A stretch of DNA of 64,000 bases from an uncultured Oscillospiraceae bacterium (GCA_934466475.1 CAKSLI010000004.1:62001-126000); one strand, 5' to 3'. Counted from the first letter of the stretch, positions 52,156 through 61,875 are shown. Numbers and translations are program-made. Notes: generated by a model from the sequence alone, not told the origin.

Positions 52156-52656
52156 TTAAATTGTTGTAATGTTGAAGCCAAGTTCCTCGGCTCTTTTTAT
52201 AAAGTTGTTAATGTTGAATTTTCCCCATTGACTGCAAACAACACAATCTTCTGTTGAAGTATGTATTATTTCGTTCTCTTTGGTGAAAAAACGCTTTTCG
52301 TAGTCAGAACAGTAGTCCTTGGCAAAATTAAGTGTCCTAACGACGCCAAGTGCACCTTGTATTCTTGGGGCGAAAGAAGAGGTTAGTTCAATGGCATTTA
52401 AGTCGGGGTGTTGAAGCATATATTCTTTTACAACTGCAAGAACGAGCCGTCCTTTACCATACGGTGAGCCCTTAAACAAATATTTGGTTGTGTCTTTTTG
52501 GTCCACATTATTGGTAAGCATACTATTAGTGTTTGACTCAGAAGTAAAATCAGGCAGTAATTTTTCTTGGCTAATAATTTTGGTGAGTTTGTCAACTTTG
52601 TCCTCAAGAATGAGCACTCTGTTTAATAATTCAATTATGATACGTTCATTATCCAT
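52156..52656 (-). CDS. Uncharacterised protein (166 residues), AT-rich
   Basis: A 166-residue protein with a coiled-coil N-terminus (IIELLNRVLILEDKVDKLTK) and a C-terminal domain of about 100 residues: YGKGRLVLAVVKEYML, then LGVVRTLNFAKDY and VVCSQWGKFNINNFIKRAEE. This C-terminal unit resembles a module I have seen attached to restriction-type or DNA-binding proteins, but I cannot name it. A+T content is higher than its neighbours, and it has its own promoter. Accessory, possibly transferred. Confidence 0.65.
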   Translation of the reverse strand: MDNERIIIELLNRVLILEDKVDKLTKIISQEKLLPDFTSESNTNSMLTNNVDQKDTTKYLFKGSPYGKGRLVLAVVKEYMLQHPDLNAIELTSSFAPRIQGALGVVRTLNFAKDYCSDYEKRFFTKENEIIHTSTEDCVVCSQWGKFNINNFIKRAEELGFNITTI

Positions 52657-52680
52657 GATGTGTATTCCTCCTTGCTTTAG

Positions 52681-52709
52681 ATTATATCATGTTTTTTCTA
52701 GTTTGTCAA
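52681..52709 (-). promoter_or_regulatory. Promoter of the two small AT-rich genes
   Basis: Minus strand TTGACA (52709-52704) and TATAAT (52686-52681), 17 bp spacing. Confidence 0.85.
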
Positions 52710-52797
52710 GAAAAAACTAAAGAAAATCTAAGAAAATCGTAGAAAGAAAAATGTGAGAATGAATGTGAAAAATAGCATAGCCGAAAGTATAATATAA

Positions 52798-53027
52798 GGT
52801 CACCTCTAAAAACCTTGTTTGAGTGAAAATGTGTATAGCACACCGACTGCTACTTTCAACGAGCGAAATTTCTGATGCGACGGCGTCCATGCCGTCGCCC
52901 GGTTATTTCGCTTTGCAACATCGTGTTGCACCTCCTCGTAAGGCATACAGCCTTACTTCGTCGGTTTTCATCGCATTCGGCGCACTCTACCCATTTTCCC
53001 TTTTCAAACCGGTTTTTAGAGGTTCCC
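52798..53027. mobile_element. 230-bp MITE-like element, copy C
   Basis: Same orientation as copy A and nearly identical to it (single-base differences such as GCACACC versus GCGCACC). ATAA flanks both sides (52794-52797 and 53028-53031). It lies just upstream of the rimP operon promoter. Confidence 0.88.
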
Positions 53028-53048
53028 ATAAATTTTTCAAAAAACCTA

Positions 53049-53077
53049 TTGATTTTTCTGAAATAACGTGGTATAAT
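53049..53077 (+). promoter_or_regulatory. Promoter of rimP-nusA-infB operon
   Basis: TTGATT (53049-53054) and TATAAT (53072-53077), 17 bp spacing. Confidence 0.85.
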
Positions 53078-53095
53078 ACTATAAGATAGATTAGA

Positions 53096-53160
53096 CTAAA
53101 GACTGGGGTTTCGCTCCAGTCTTTAAGTTTTAATCGGGGTATGCGCTCAATGAGCGCATT
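53096..53160 (+). promoter_or_regulatory. Structured leader of rimP operon
   Basis: Two hairpins: AAAGACTGG/CCAGTCTTT near 53099-53128, followed by AAGTTTT, and ATGCGCTC/GAGCGCAT near 53142-53160. The first could act as a weak terminator answered by NusA autoregulation (inference). Confidence 0.5.
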
Positions 53161-53189
53161 TGCCGGATTATCTGAAAGGAGCTGTCTGA

Positions 53190-53696
53190 ATGGCACTTGC
53201 AAAGGGCTTCAGCACGATAGAGGCGGCAGCAGAGGCTGCGGTAAGGCCTATCGTTGAGGAGCACGGCTTTAAACTCTGGGACGTGTGGTTCGCTAAGGAG
53301 GGCGCGAAGTGGTATCTCCGCATTCTCATCGACCGTCCGGGCGGAGTATCCATTGACGACTGCGAATCTATCGACGGACTTATCAACGCGGAGATAGACA
53401 AGCAGGATTTCATCGACAAGATAGACTATCTGGAGATAGGCTCTGCCGGGCTGGAGCGTCCGGTCAGGAGGATCGCCCAGCTTGAACAGTCTGTGGGGAA
53501 AAAGGTCGTCGTCAAGACCTACAAGCTGTGCGAGGGCGCGCCGTCCAAGGCGTTCAGCTGCGTCCTTTCGGGATATGAGGACGGAACGATAAAGGTTACA
53601 GGAGATTTCGGAGAGCTGGCGCTGCCAGTCGCCGATGTTTCTGCGATAAATTACGATGATTTTGACGATCACGAGCTGCTTGACAGCGGAGAGTGA
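53190..53696 (+). CDS. rimP: Ribosome maturation factor RimP
   Basis: A 168-residue 30S assembly factor. The N-terminal domain includes WDVWFAKEGAKWYLRILID near 30-48 and VSIDDCESIDGLI; the LEIGSAGLERPV segment near 80-91 is the family hallmark (EVSSPGLDRPL in most members). RBS AAAGGAG. First gene of the conserved rimP-nusA-rnpM-ylxQ-infB-rbfA operon. Confidence 0.94.
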   Translation: MALAKGFSTIEAAAEAAVRPIVEEHGFKLWDVWFAKEGAKWYLRILIDRPGGVSIDDCESIDGLINAEIDKQDFIDKIDYLEIGSAGLERPVRRIAQLEQSVGKKVVVKTYKLCEGAPSKAFSCVLSGYEDGTIKVTGDFGELALPVADVSAINYDDFDDHELLDSGE

Positions 53697-53733
53697 CGCA
53701 ATAACGACATTATAATGGAGGAATTAACGGAAA

Positions 53734-54951
53734 ATGGCTAAGAAAAAGGTACAGCCCAAGGACGATATCAAGGATTTTTTCACCGCGCTGGCTGAATACG
53801 CAAAGGAAAAGGGAATAGACGAGCAGGTGTTCGTGGAAAAGATCAAGAGCGCTATTGAAAAGAGCCTCAAGACAAGCATGCACGTTGAGGACAAGGACAG
53901 CGAGTGCGTATTCGTCAACATAGACCTTAACAAGGAGATTTTCGATGTCAGCGTACTTAAGGAAGTAATCGAGGTAGTAGACACCCTGTATGAGCCTGAG
54001 ATCGAGATAGTTCTTGAAGAAGCGCGCAAGATCAACCCGAATGTTGAGGTCGGCGACAAGATCCGCGTTCCTGTGGATACACACGAATTCAAGCGTATCG
54101 CAGCGAAGAACGCCAAGGACCTTATCAAGCAGGGCTTCCGCGATGTAGAGCGCCAGCAGCTCAGCGAGATGTGGGGCGAGTACGAGAACGAGGCGGTTTC
54201 CGCTATTGTTACCAGGATCGAGCCCAAGACCGGCCACGCTACCATTGAGATCAATCACAACGAGGTTCTTCTCATGCGCCAGGATCAGATCCCCGGAGAG
54301 ATTCTCCATGTCGGCGATGTTATCAAGGTGTTCATCACCGGCGTTTCCAAGGAGTACAAGGAGGGCGCAAAGAAGCAGTCCCTGCGTATCACCAGGACAG
54401 ACAAGGGTCTTATCAAGCGCCTGTTTGAGCTTGAATGCCCCGAAATCTATGACGGAACCGTTGAGATAAAGGCAGTCAGCCGCGCTCCCGGATCCCGCTC
54501 CAAGATAGCAGTTATCAGCAACGACCCGAACGTTGACGCAGTAGGCGCATGTATCGGTACGCAGAAGAGCAGGATCAACGCAGTCACCAAGGAGCTCAAG
54601 GGCGAAAAGGTTGACGTTGTTATGTACAGCGAGGATCCCGAGGAGTTCATCAAGCAGGCGCTCAAGCCCGCCGAGGTGCTCCGCGTGGTCATCAACGATC
54701 CTCATGTAAGGGCATGCAAGGCGATAGTTCCTGACAACCAGCTCTCGCTTGCCATAGGCAACAGGGGTCAGAACGCGCTTCTCGCAGCAAAGCTCACCGG
54801 ATTCAAGATCGACATCAAGGCTGAGAGCAAGGTAACTCCGGAGGACCTTGAGGTCATCGAGTACCCGCCGGAGCCTGAGACTCCCGCAGAGGAAGATCCC
54901 GCCGAGGCTCCCGCTCAGGAAGTTCCCGAGGCTCAGCCGGAGGAGCAGTAA
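53734..54951 (+). CDS. nusA: Transcription termination/antitermination factor NusA
   Basis: A 405-residue RNA polymerase-associated factor. An N-terminal polymerase-binding domain (about 1-125) is followed by an S1 domain (near 135-200) and two KH domains (DPNVDAVGACIGTQKSRINAV in parts near 266-286, then LAIGNRGQNALLAAKLTG near 335-352). The C-terminus is an acidic Pro/Glu-rich tail and lacks the acidic repeats of the E. coli protein, as usual in Firmicutes. Its stop overlaps the rnpM start. Confidence 0.95.
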   Translation: MAKKKVQPKDDIKDFFTALAEYAKEKGIDEQVFVEKIKSAIEKSLKTSMHVEDKDSECVFVNIDLNKEIFDVSVLKEVIEVVDTLYEPEIEIVLEEARKINPNVEVGDKIRVPVDTHEFKRIAAKNAKDLIKQGFRDVERQQLSEMWGEYENEAVSAIVTRIEPKTGHATIEINHNEVLLMRQDQIPGEILHVGDVIKVFITGVSKEYKEGAKKQSLRITRTDKGLIKRLFELECPEIYDGTVEIKAVSRAPGSRSKIAVISNDPNVDAVGACIGTQKSRINAVTKELKGEKVDVVMYSEDPEEFIKQALKPAEVLRVVINDPHVRACKAIVPDNQLSLAIGNRGQNALLAAKLTGFKIDIKAESKVTPEDLEVIEYPPEPETPAEEDPAEAPAQEVPEAQPEEQ

Positions 54952-55220
54952 TGCAGGAAAAGCATGTTCCGATGCGCAAGTGCATAGGCTGCGGTGAAAT
55001 GATCGGAAAAAAAGGCGCTGTGAGAGTAGTGCGCAGCAAGGACGGAGAGCTTTCCGTCGACCTCACAGGGAAAAAAGCCGGGCGCGGCGCTTATCTCTGC
55101 CGAAGCAGAGAGTGTCTGGAACTCGCACGGAAGGGCAGGAAGCTCGAGCGGGGACTGAAATGCGCTATACCCGATGACATATACGAAATTCTTGAAAAGG
55201 AGCTGACCTCGGATAAATAA
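54951..55220 (+). CDS. rnpM: RNase P modulator RnpM (YlxR)
   Basis: An 89-residue basic RNA-binding protein of the YlxR family, recently described as a modulator of RNase P. Signature PMRKCIGCGEM near 7-17 and the GRGAYLCRS segment near 47-55 are present. Starts on the last base of the nusA stop (TAATG). Its 3' end overlaps the probable true start of ylxQ. Confidence 0.93.
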   Translation: MQEKHVPMRKCIGCGEMIGKKGAVRVVRSKDGELSVDLTGKKAGRGAYLCRSRECLELARKGRKLERGLKCAIPDDIYEILEKELTSDK

Positions 55221-55518
55221 GGTACTTTCGACAATAAGCCTTTGCCGCCGTGCCGGAAAGCTGGTCATGGGCTTTGACGCGGCCGTGCAGGAAATGGCTG
55301 CGCCCAGGTCAAAGGCAGCGGGCGTGATACTGGCGGCGGACGTGTCGCAGAAAACAGAAAAGGAGCTCCGCTTTCACGCGGAGAAATGCGGCATAGGGGT
55401 AGTCAACGGCGGGTTCACCATGGACGAAGCCAAGGACGCTGTCGGAAAACGCACAGGCATCTTTCTGGTGCTTGACGCGGGATTATATAGCTCTATCACC
55501 AAACATATAATGTCATAA
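55213..55518 (+). CDS. ylxQ: L7Ae/YlxQ ribosomal-like RNA-binding protein, probable ATA start
   Basis: The first ATG in frame (55267) would remove the conserved opening. Reading upstream gives ATA-AAT-AAG-GTA-CTT, i.e. xNKVLSTISLCRRAGKLVMG, which matches the usual L7Ae/YlxQ start MNKVLSLLGLARRAGKLVxG. AAGGAG lies 10 bases before this ATA and no ATG, GTG or TTG is available there before the rnpM stop region. The product would be 101 residues, normal for the family. It binds kink-turn-type RNA. ATA initiation is rare and is inferred. If ATA is not used, the ORF is 55267-55518 (83 aa) and truncated. Confidence 0.72.
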   Translation: MNKVLSTISLCRRAGKLVMGFDAAVQEMAAPRSKAAGVILAADVSQKTEKELRFHAEKCGIGVVNGGFTMDEAKDAVGKRTGIFLVLDAGLYSSITKHIMS

Positions 55519-55539
55519 AGAGTATGGAGGAAAGTTACA

Positions 55540-58500
55540 TTGCCAAACAAAAAATATAGAGTACAGGATATCGCAGCAGACATCGGTGCAGAGCGCAGCG
55601 ATGTTATAAAGCTGCTGGAGAGTGCGTTTGAAGGCACCAAGAAGGCTCAGACCTCGCTTACCGACCAGGAGGTCAGCTATGTGCTGGAGGTTTTCTCCAA
55701 GAAGCACGAGGTAAAGAGCTTTGATGATTATTTCAATGCTACGGCAGGTCAGAAGACCGAAAAGCCCAAGCCCGAGGAGAAGAAGCCGGCTGCCAGGAAG
55801 AAGCCCGCAGCCAAGAAGGAAACTCCCGCTGAGACCGCTGACAAGGCGGATGCAAAGGCTGAAACAAAGCCGGAGTCCAAGCCCGAGGTAAAGGCAGAGG
55901 CAAAGCCGGAGCCCAAGCCCGAGGTAAAGACAGAAGCAAAGCCTGAGCCCAAGCCCGAGGTAAAGGCAGAGGCAAAGCCTGAGCCCAAGCCCGAGGTAAA
56001 GGCAGAGGCAAAGCCGGAGCCCAAGCCCGAGGTAAAGGCAGAGGCAAAGCCGGAGCCCAAGCCCGAGATAAAGGCAGAGGTAAAGCCTGAGCCCAAGCCT
56101 GAAGTAAAGGCAGAGACAAAGCCGGAGCAGAAGCAGGACAGACCCGCCCCCAGACAGAACGGCGACCGTCCGCAGTTCAACCGCGACAATAACGGCAGAC
56201 CGGGCGACAGACCTCAGTTCAACCGTGACAACAACGGCAGACCGGGCGACAGACCCCAGTTCAACCGCGACAACAACGGCAGACCGGGCGACAGACCCCA
56301 GTTCAACCGTGACAATAACGGCAGACCGGGCGACAGACCCCAGTTCAACCGTGACAACAACGGCAGACCGGGCGACAGACCCCAGTTCAACCGTGACAAC
56401 AACGGCAGACCCGGCGACCGTCCTCAGTTCAGCCGCGACAACAGAAACGGCGGATTCAACCGCGACAACCGCGGCGATTTCCGCAGGGAGCAGGTAAATC
56501 CGCTGGCTGACAGCTCCAAGCAGAGCATAAAGAAGCCCGCTATCGACTCCTCCAAGATAAAGGTAAACACTCCGCCCACACAGAAGCAGAAGGGCGAGGC
56601 TGTTCAGCGCGGCGAGCAGGTCACCAAGATGGTAGACACCAGAGGAAGCTATGTTGAGCTCGACAAGTACAACGAGCGCTATGAGAACATTGCTCCAGTT
56701 GCAAGAATGAACAACGACAGCTTCCAGCGCAAGCAGAAGATCCAGCAGAAGTCCCAGCAGAAGGGCAAGCCTTACAGCGCAAAGCGCGAGACCGAGGCTC
56801 AGAAGCTCAAGCGCCTGGAGCTGGAGCGCGCAAGAAAGCAGCAGCTCAAGGTTCAGATCCCTGATGAGATCGTAGTTTCCGAGCTCGCTACACGTCTTAA
56901 GGTAACAGCCACCGAGGTCATCAAGAAGCTGTTCAACCTCGGCGTAATGGCAAACCTTAACGAGACTATCGACTTCGACACCGCTTCCCTCGTTGCTGAG
57001 GAACTCGGCGCAAAGGTAGAGAAGGAAGTCGTTGTTACCATTGAGGAGCGTCTGTTTGAGGATACTCCCGACGCACCGGAGAATCTCAAGCCGCGTGACC
57101 CCGTAGTTGTAGTTATGGGACACGTTGACCATGGTAAGACCTCCCTGCTGGACTATATCAGACATGCAAGCGTTACTTCCACTGAGGCGGGCGGAATCAC
57201 ACAGCATATCGGCGCGTACAGAGTCCACATCAATGACCGCGACATCACATTCCTTGATACTCCCGGACACGAGGCGTTCACATCAATGAGAGCGCGCGGC
57301 GCCAGCATCACGGATATCGCTATCCTGGTAGTTGCGGCGGACGATGGCATCATGCCGCAGACCGTTGAGGCTATCAACCATGCAAAGGCAGCCGGAGTAT
57401 CCATTATCGTTGCGATCAACAAGATGGATAAGGAGGGCGCAAACCCTGACAAGATCAAGGAAGAGCTCACCAAGTACGACCTCGTTTGCGAGGAATGGGG
57501 CGGCGACGTTATCTGCGTGCCTGTTTCCGCAAAGACAGGCGACGGTATCTCCACGCTGCTCGAGATGGTCTGCCTTACCGCAGACGTCCTTGAACTCAAG
57601 GCTAACCCCGACAGACTCGCAACCGGCGCAGTAATCGAGGCAAAGCTTGATAAGGGCAGAGGTCCTATCGCAACTGTCCTGGTACAGAACGGTACCCTCC
57701 ACACAGGCGATGTGCTCATCGCAGGCATGTCCGTCGGCAGAGTCCGCGTAATGCGCGATGACAAGGGCAGAACCGTCAAGGAGGCAGGCCCCTCCGTTCC
57801 TGTTGAGATCATGGGTCTTGCAGACGTACCGTCCGCAGGCGACACGTTCGCAGCAGTCGAGGACGAGAAGCTCGCCCGCGAACTCGTTGAGAAGCGCCGC
57901 CAGGAGGCAAAGGAGGAGCAGTTCAAGGCTTACCACCAGGTAACTCTCGACAACCTGTTCTCCTCTATTGAAGAGGGCACCGTAAAGGAGCTCCCGATAA
58001 TCGTAAAGGCAGACGTACAGGGCTCTGTGGAGGCCGTAAAGCAGTCGCTTGAAAAGCTCTCCAACGAGGAAGTGCGCGTAAGAGTGATCCACGGCGCAGT
58101 TGGCGCGGTAAGCGAGAGCGATGTAATGCTCGCGGCTGCTTCCGGCGCTATCATCGTAGGCTTCAACGTAAGACCTCATCCGTCCGCGCAGGAGAACGCA
58201 AAGCGCGATGGAATCGAGATCAGGCTCTACCGCGTAATTTACGACGCTATCGAGGATATCACCGCCGCAATGAAGGGCATGCTTGCTCCGAAGTTCAGAG
58301 AGGTAGACCTCGGCAGAGTAGAGGTACGTCAGGTTTATAAGATCACAAATGTCGGCATAGTTGCAGGTTCCTACGTCCTTGACGGCAAGGTGGCAAGAAA
58401 CGGTCAGGTTCGTATCGTGCGCGATGGCATCATCGTTGGCGACGACAAGATCGCAGGCCTCCAGCGCTTCAAGGATTCCGTAAAGGAAGTCGCAGCCGGC

Positions 58501-58590
58501 TACGAATGCGGTATCAGCCTTGAGAAGTTCACCGATATCAAGGTGGGCGACATCTTCGAGGCTTATACCATGGAAGAATACAGAGACTAA
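55540..58590 (+). CDS. infB: Translation initiation factor IF-2
   Basis: A 1016-residue GTPase that delivers initiator tRNA to the ribosome. Two tandem repeats fill the N-terminus: about six 12-residue [12 protein letters not shown] units (55865-56135) and six identical [14 protein letters not shown] units plus one variant (56163-56430). The conserved core follows: G1 GHVDHGKTS at 527-535, G3 DTPGHEAF, G4 NKMD, then the C1 and C2 domains. Starts with TTG behind GGAGG. Confidence 0.96.
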   Translation: MPNKKYRVQDIAADIGAERSDVIKLLESAFEGTKKAQTSLTDQEVSYVLEVFSKKHEVKSFDDYFNATAGQKTEKPKPEEKKPAARKKPAAKKETPAETADKADAKAETKPESKPEVKAEAKPEPKPEVKTEAKPEPKPEVKAEAKPEPKPEVKAEAKPEPKPEVKAEAKPEPKPEIKAEVKPEPKPEVKAETKPEQKQDRPAPRQNGDRPQFNRDNNGRPGDRPQFNRDNNGRPGDRPQFNRDNNGRPGDRPQFNRDNNGRPGDRPQFNRDNNGRPGDRPQFNRDNNGRPGDRPQFSRDNRNGGFNRDNRGDFRREQVNPLADSSKQSIKKPAIDSSKIKVNTPPTQKQKGEAVQRGEQVTKMVDTRGSYVELDKYNERYENIAPVARMNNDSFQRKQKIQQKSQQKGKPYSAKRETEAQKLKRLELERARKQQLKVQIPDEIVVSELATRLKVTATEVIKKLFNLGVMANLNETIDFDTASLVAEELGAKVEKEVVVTIEERLFEDTPDAPENLKPRDPVVVVMGHVDHGKTSLLDYIRHASVTSTEAGGITQHIGAYRVHINDRDITFLDTPGHEAFTSMRARGASITDIAILVVAADDGIMPQTVEAINHAKAAGVSIIVAINKMDKEGANPDKIKEELTKYDLVCEEWGGDVICVPVSAKTGDGISTLLEMVCLTADVLELKANPDRLATGAVIEAKLDKGRGPIATVLVQNGTLHTGDVLIAGMSVGRVRVMRDDKGRTVKEAGPSVPVEIMGLADVPSAGDTFAAVEDEKLARELVEKRRQEAKEEQFKAYHQVTLDNLFSSIEEGTVKELPIIVKADVQGSVEAVKQSLEKLSNEEVRVRVIHGAVGAVSESDVMLAAASGAIIVGFNVRPHPSAQENAKRDGIEIRLYRVIYDAIEDITAAMKGMLAPKFREVDLGRVEVRQVYKITNVGIVAGSYVLDGKVARNGQVRIVRDGIIVGDDKIAGLQRFKDSVKEVAAGYECGISLEKFTDIKVGDIFEAYTMEEYRD
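55865..56135 (+). repeat. 36-bp tandem coding repeat in infB (Pro/Glu/Lys)
   Basis: About six in-frame copies of a 12-codon unit ([12 protein letters not shown] with E/T/I variants). The DNA copies are nearly identical, so unit-number change by slippage or recombination is expected. Confidence 0.88.
56163..56430 (+). repeat. 42-bp tandem coding repeat in infB (Arg/Asp/Asn/Gly)
   Basis: Six identical 14-codon units [14 protein letters not shown] and a seventh diverged one (FSRDNRNGG). Synonymous differences between units are few, indicating recent expansion. Confidence 0.9.
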
Positions 58591-58644
58591 TTCCGGAATT
58601 GCCGGGGAAATCCCCGGCGCACGGTTCCGGTGCAGGGAGGTTTT

Positions 58645-59037
58645 ATGGCTAATTTCAATATTAAAAGACTTTCCGAGGATATCAAAAGGGAGATCTCCGC
58701 TGCGGTCAGCGGCGTGAAGGATCCCAGAGTTTCCAAGAACTTCGTTACGGTCACTCACTGCGAGCTTACCAACGATATGTCCTACTGCAAGGTGCACGTT
58801 GCGTGTCTCGGCGGCGAGGGCAGGACTGATAAGGCAGTTGAGGGAATGACCGCAGCCTCCGGATATTTCAAGAAAGCGATAGCTTCAAGGATCCGCATGA
58901 GAAAAATGCCGGAGCTTATATTCCTGCCGGATAATTCACTGGAGTACAGCGCGCATATCGAGGAGATAATCGCGAAGCTCCCGAAGCCGGCACAGCAGGA
59001 CGAGGAAGAACCGGAGGAGCCCGATGAGGAGAATTGA
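58645..59037 (+). CDS. rbfA: Ribosome-binding factor A
   Basis: A 130-residue 30S-maturation factor of KH-like fold. IKREISAAVSGVKDPRVSKN near 11-30 and VTHCELTNDMSYCKVHVACL are the family pattern; the C-terminus ends in an acidic EEEPEEPDEEN tail. ATG 58645 is chosen by GGGAGG. It overlaps nrnA by 14 bases. Confidence 0.93.
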   Translation: MANFNIKRLSEDIKREISAAVSGVKDPRVSKNFVTVTHCELTNDMSYCKVHVACLGGEGRTDKAVEGMTAASGYFKKAIASRIRMRKMPELIFLPDNSLEYSAHIEEIIAKLPKPAQQDEEEPEEPDEEN

Positions 59038-59986
59038 CCTTAAAGAAGCCGCAGACTTCCTGCGAAACAGCGACAATTTTCAGATACTCATGCACGGAAG
59101 CCCTGACGGAGACACTATCGGCTGCGGAACGGCATTATGCGCGGCTTTGCAGCAGATCGGCAAGAAAGCGAAGGCGGTATGCCCCGACCCTGTTCCGAAA
59201 AAATTCGCTTATATGTTCCGCGAGATAGAGGAGCAGGATTTCGAGCCGCAGACGATCGTTGCAGTAGACGTTGCAGACCCAAAGCTGCTGTATTCCATGC
59301 AGGAGGTCGGCGAAAGGGCGCAGCTCTGCATTGACCACCACGTCAGCAACACGGAGTACGCGGAGCGCCTGCTTCTGGCTCCGGAATATGCGGCGGCGGC
59401 GGAGCTCATGTTTGAGCTGCTGAAGTCCATGCCGGAGGTAAAGATAACGGACGCTATCGCGGACAGCCTTTACACGGGCATTGCAACGGACAGCGGCTGC
59501 TTCAAGTACAGCAACACATCTCCGCAGACCCATGTCTATGCGGCTGAGCTTATCCAGCTCGGCGCGGACATCGTGCCCATAAACTACGCGATGTTCGACA
59601 TGAAGAGCCAGGGCAGGCTGAAGCTTGAACAGGCGGTCCTCAGCAGAATACGCTACTACTCAGGCGGCAGGATAGCCGTGATAGATGTAACTCAGGCGCT
59701 TCTGGATTCCATTGAGGGTATCGACAGCGAGGACGTTGGCGCTCTTGCGGCTATTCCGAGACAGATAGAGGGCGTTGATATAGGCGTATGTATAAAGGAA
59801 AAGAAGCCGGGGCTTATGAAAGTCTCGCTCCGTTCCAGCGAAAATGCGGATGTTTCGGCGATAGCAAAGCAGTTCGGCGGCGGAGGTCATGCAAGAGCCG
59901 CGGGCTGCGCGTTCGAGTGCTCCATTGAGGATACCGAAAAGCAGATAGTCTGGGCGTGCGCAAAGGGACTGGGTAACACGCTATGA
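59024..59986 (+). CDS. nrnA: DHH-family bifunctional oligoribonuclease / PAP phosphatase
   Basis: A 320-residue phosphoesterase degrading short RNAs and pAp. The DHH metal motifs are present: HGSPDGDTIGCGTAL near 23-37, VAVDVADPKLL, IDHHVSNTEYAE near 105-116, and the DHHA1 motif GGGHARAAGC near 288-297. It follows rbfA with overlap and overlaps truB by ATGA. Confidence 0.93.
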   Translation: MRRIDLKEAADFLRNSDNFQILMHGSPDGDTIGCGTALCAALQQIGKKAKAVCPDPVPKKFAYMFREIEEQDFEPQTIVAVDVADPKLLYSMQEVGERAQLCIDHHVSNTEYAERLLLAPEYAAAAELMFELLKSMPEVKITDAIADSLYTGIATDSGCFKYSNTSPQTHVYAAELIQLGADIVPINYAMFDMKSQGRLKLEQAVLSRIRYYSGGRIAVIDVTQALLDSIEGIDSEDVGALAAIPRQIEGVDIGVCIKEKKPGLMKVSLRSSENADVSAIAKQFGGGGHARAAGCAFECSIEDTEKQIVWACAKGLGNTL

Positions 59987-60867
59987 CAGGAATAATCTGC
60001 GTGAACAAGCCGCAGGAGTTCACCTCATTTGATGTGGTGGCTTCAATGCGGCGCTGTTTTGGGACTAAAAAGATAGGCCACGGCGGCACTCTCGACCCGA
60101 TGGCCACCGGAGTGCTTCCGGTGTTTGTCGGCGGAGCTACCAAGGCGGTAGATCTCGTTCCGGACGACAGCAAGAGCTACCGTGCGGGGTTCCGGCTGGG
60201 GTTCGTTTCCGACACACAGGATATATGGGGCAAGCTGCGCTCACGCTGTGAAAACGGCATAACGGAGGCGGAAATGCAGTTCGGTCTGGAGGATTTCCGG
60301 GGCGAGATAATGCAGATACCGCCGATGTACTCCGCGCTGAAGGTCAACGGGCAGAAGCTCTGCGACCTCGCGCGCCGCGGAATTGAGGTGGAGCGCAAGC
60401 CGCGCCCTGCAACGATCTCCCGGCTGGAGCTAGTCAGCTTTGACGGCACTGACGGCGTTCTGGACGTTGACTGCTCCGGCGGCACATATATACGCACCCT
60501 GATAAACGATATCGGGGAAAAGCTGTGCACAGGCGCGGTAATGACCAGCCTCTGCCGGACAAGGAGCTGCGGCTATACCCTGGAGCAGTGCCATGAGCTG
60601 GACGAGATACGCTCCGCTTCTCCGGAGCAGCTCGAAAAGTGGCTCATGCCGGTGGAGAGCGTTTTCGCTGACCTGCCGGAGATACCGCTTGACGAGGTGC
60701 AGCAGCGTATGTACCTCAACGGAGTGCGCCTTGACGCGGACAGGCTCCGGAAGCGAACGGAAACGGACGCGCTCAGCCGGATAACATACGGCGGAGCATT
60801 CCTCGGAGTAGGACGCATAAATGCCGGCGGCGAGCTTGTTTCAGTCAAGCAGTTCCGCATGGAATGA
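59983..60867 (+). CDS. truB: tRNA pseudouridine(55) synthase
   Basis: A 294-residue enzyme making pseudouridine 55 in the tRNA T loop. The opening GIICVNKPQEFTSFDVV, the catalytic Asp in GGTLDPMATGVLPV near residue 40, and YSALKVNGQKLCDLARRG near 120-137 are family hallmarks. It overlaps nrnA by 4 bases. Confidence 0.95.
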   Translation: MTGIICVNKPQEFTSFDVVASMRRCFGTKKIGHGGTLDPMATGVLPVFVGGATKAVDLVPDDSKSYRAGFRLGFVSDTQDIWGKLRSRCENGITEAEMQFGLEDFRGEIMQIPPMYSALKVNGQKLCDLARRGIEVERKPRPATISRLELVSFDGTDGVLDVDCSGGTYIRTLINDIGEKLCTGAVMTSLCRTRSCGYTLEQCHELDEIRSASPEQLEKWLMPVESVFADLPEIPLDEVQQRMYLNGVRLDADRLRKRTETDALSRITYGGAFLGVGRINAGGELVSVKQFRME

Positions 60868-60904
60868 AAAATACCGGCTTTCCGGTAAAGATGGTGAATT
60901 TTAA

Positions 60905-61807
60905 TTGATCGACATAACATACAGCGGCGGACAGGCAGCGGAAAAGACCGCGGTGGCTCTCGGCTACTTTGACGGTCTGCACCTCGGCCATGTCGGGGTC
61001 ATACGCACGGCGATCGCTCAGGCGGGACTTAAGCCCGCAGTGTTCACATTCAACTGCGACACTACGCTGCCGAAATTCCGCGGCCCGGAGGATATAATCT
61101 CCTTCGAGAACAAATGCGAGCTCATGGAAAAAATGGGCGTTAAATATCTCTACGCGCCGGACTTCGCCGAGGTGTGCAGGCTCACGGACGAGGAGTTCGT
61201 GAAGAATGTGCTTATCGACAGGCTGAATGCCGGGTTCGCCTGCTGCGGAAGCAATTTCCGGTTCGGAAAAGGCGGCAGCGGCACCCCGGAGCGGCTGGCG
61301 GAGATAGGCGCGCGGTATGGAATGCGCGTCGAGGTCGTTAAGGACATCTGCCTTGACGGGCAGATGATAAGCTCCACGCGTATCCGCGAGCATATCCGCC
61401 GCGGAGAAATAGAGGAAGCTAACCGTCTGCTCGGCTATGAGCTGTGGTACAGGCTGCCGGTCATCAGGGGCAACGAGATCGGAAGAACGATCAGTTTCCC
61501 AACGATAAACCAGGTGATACCGGAGACTAATATAATCCCGCGATACGGCGTATACAAGAGCTATGTCGAGGTAGGCGGGAAGCAGTATCACGGCGTTACC
61601 AACATCGGCGTGAAGCCTACGGTGGAGCACCGTCATGACGGCACCGGAGCCGTTATGGAAACCCACATCATCGGGTTTGACGGCGATCTTTACGGACAGA
61701 ATATAGCAGTGGCGCTGGTTAGGTTCATAAGACCGGAGACCAAGTTTTCCGGTCTTGAGGAGCTTAAAAACCAGATCGCGCGGGACAAGGAGAACGCGCT
61801 CCACTGA
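60905..61807 (+). CDS. ribF: Bifunctional riboflavin kinase / FAD synthetase
   Basis: A 300-residue enzyme converting riboflavin to FMN and FAD. The N-terminal adenylyltransferase domain has GYFDGLHLGHVGV near 20-32 and FRFGKGGSG; the C-terminal kinase domain has GRTISFPTINQV near 196-207 (G-x-x-x-FPTaN type, with Ile for Ala) and GVKPTVEH. The frame begins with TTG 60905 and only a weak ribosome binding site (GGTGAATTTTAA) is seen, 37 bases after truB. Confidence 0.93.
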   Translation: MIDITYSGGQAAEKTAVALGYFDGLHLGHVGVIRTAIAQAGLKPAVFTFNCDTTLPKFRGPEDIISFENKCELMEKMGVKYLYAPDFAEVCRLTDEEFVKNVLIDRLNAGFACCGSNFRFGKGGSGTPERLAEIGARYGMRVEVVKDICLDGQMISSTRIREHIRRGEIEEANRLLGYELWYRLPVIRGNEIGRTISFPTINQVIPETNIIPRYGVYKSYVEVGGKQYHGVTNIGVKPTVEHRHDGTGAVMETHIIGFDGDLYGQNIAVALVRFIRPETKFSGLEELKNQIARDKENALH

Positions 61808-61875
61808 AGGCAATCTCTGCGTTCCCTTGCGGGGCTCAGGAGAGCGCCTGGAAATACACGAAAGGACTAAGTGAA

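Noticed and set aside
55865..56430. CRISPR-like array
   Set aside because: Repeats are in-frame coding units without spacers.
55513..57270. 585-residue antisense frame opposite infB
   Set aside because: It lies opposite the repeat-rich infB N-terminus and its Leu/Tyr-rich repetitive sequence is the mirror of the coding repeats; no RBS or promoter fits.
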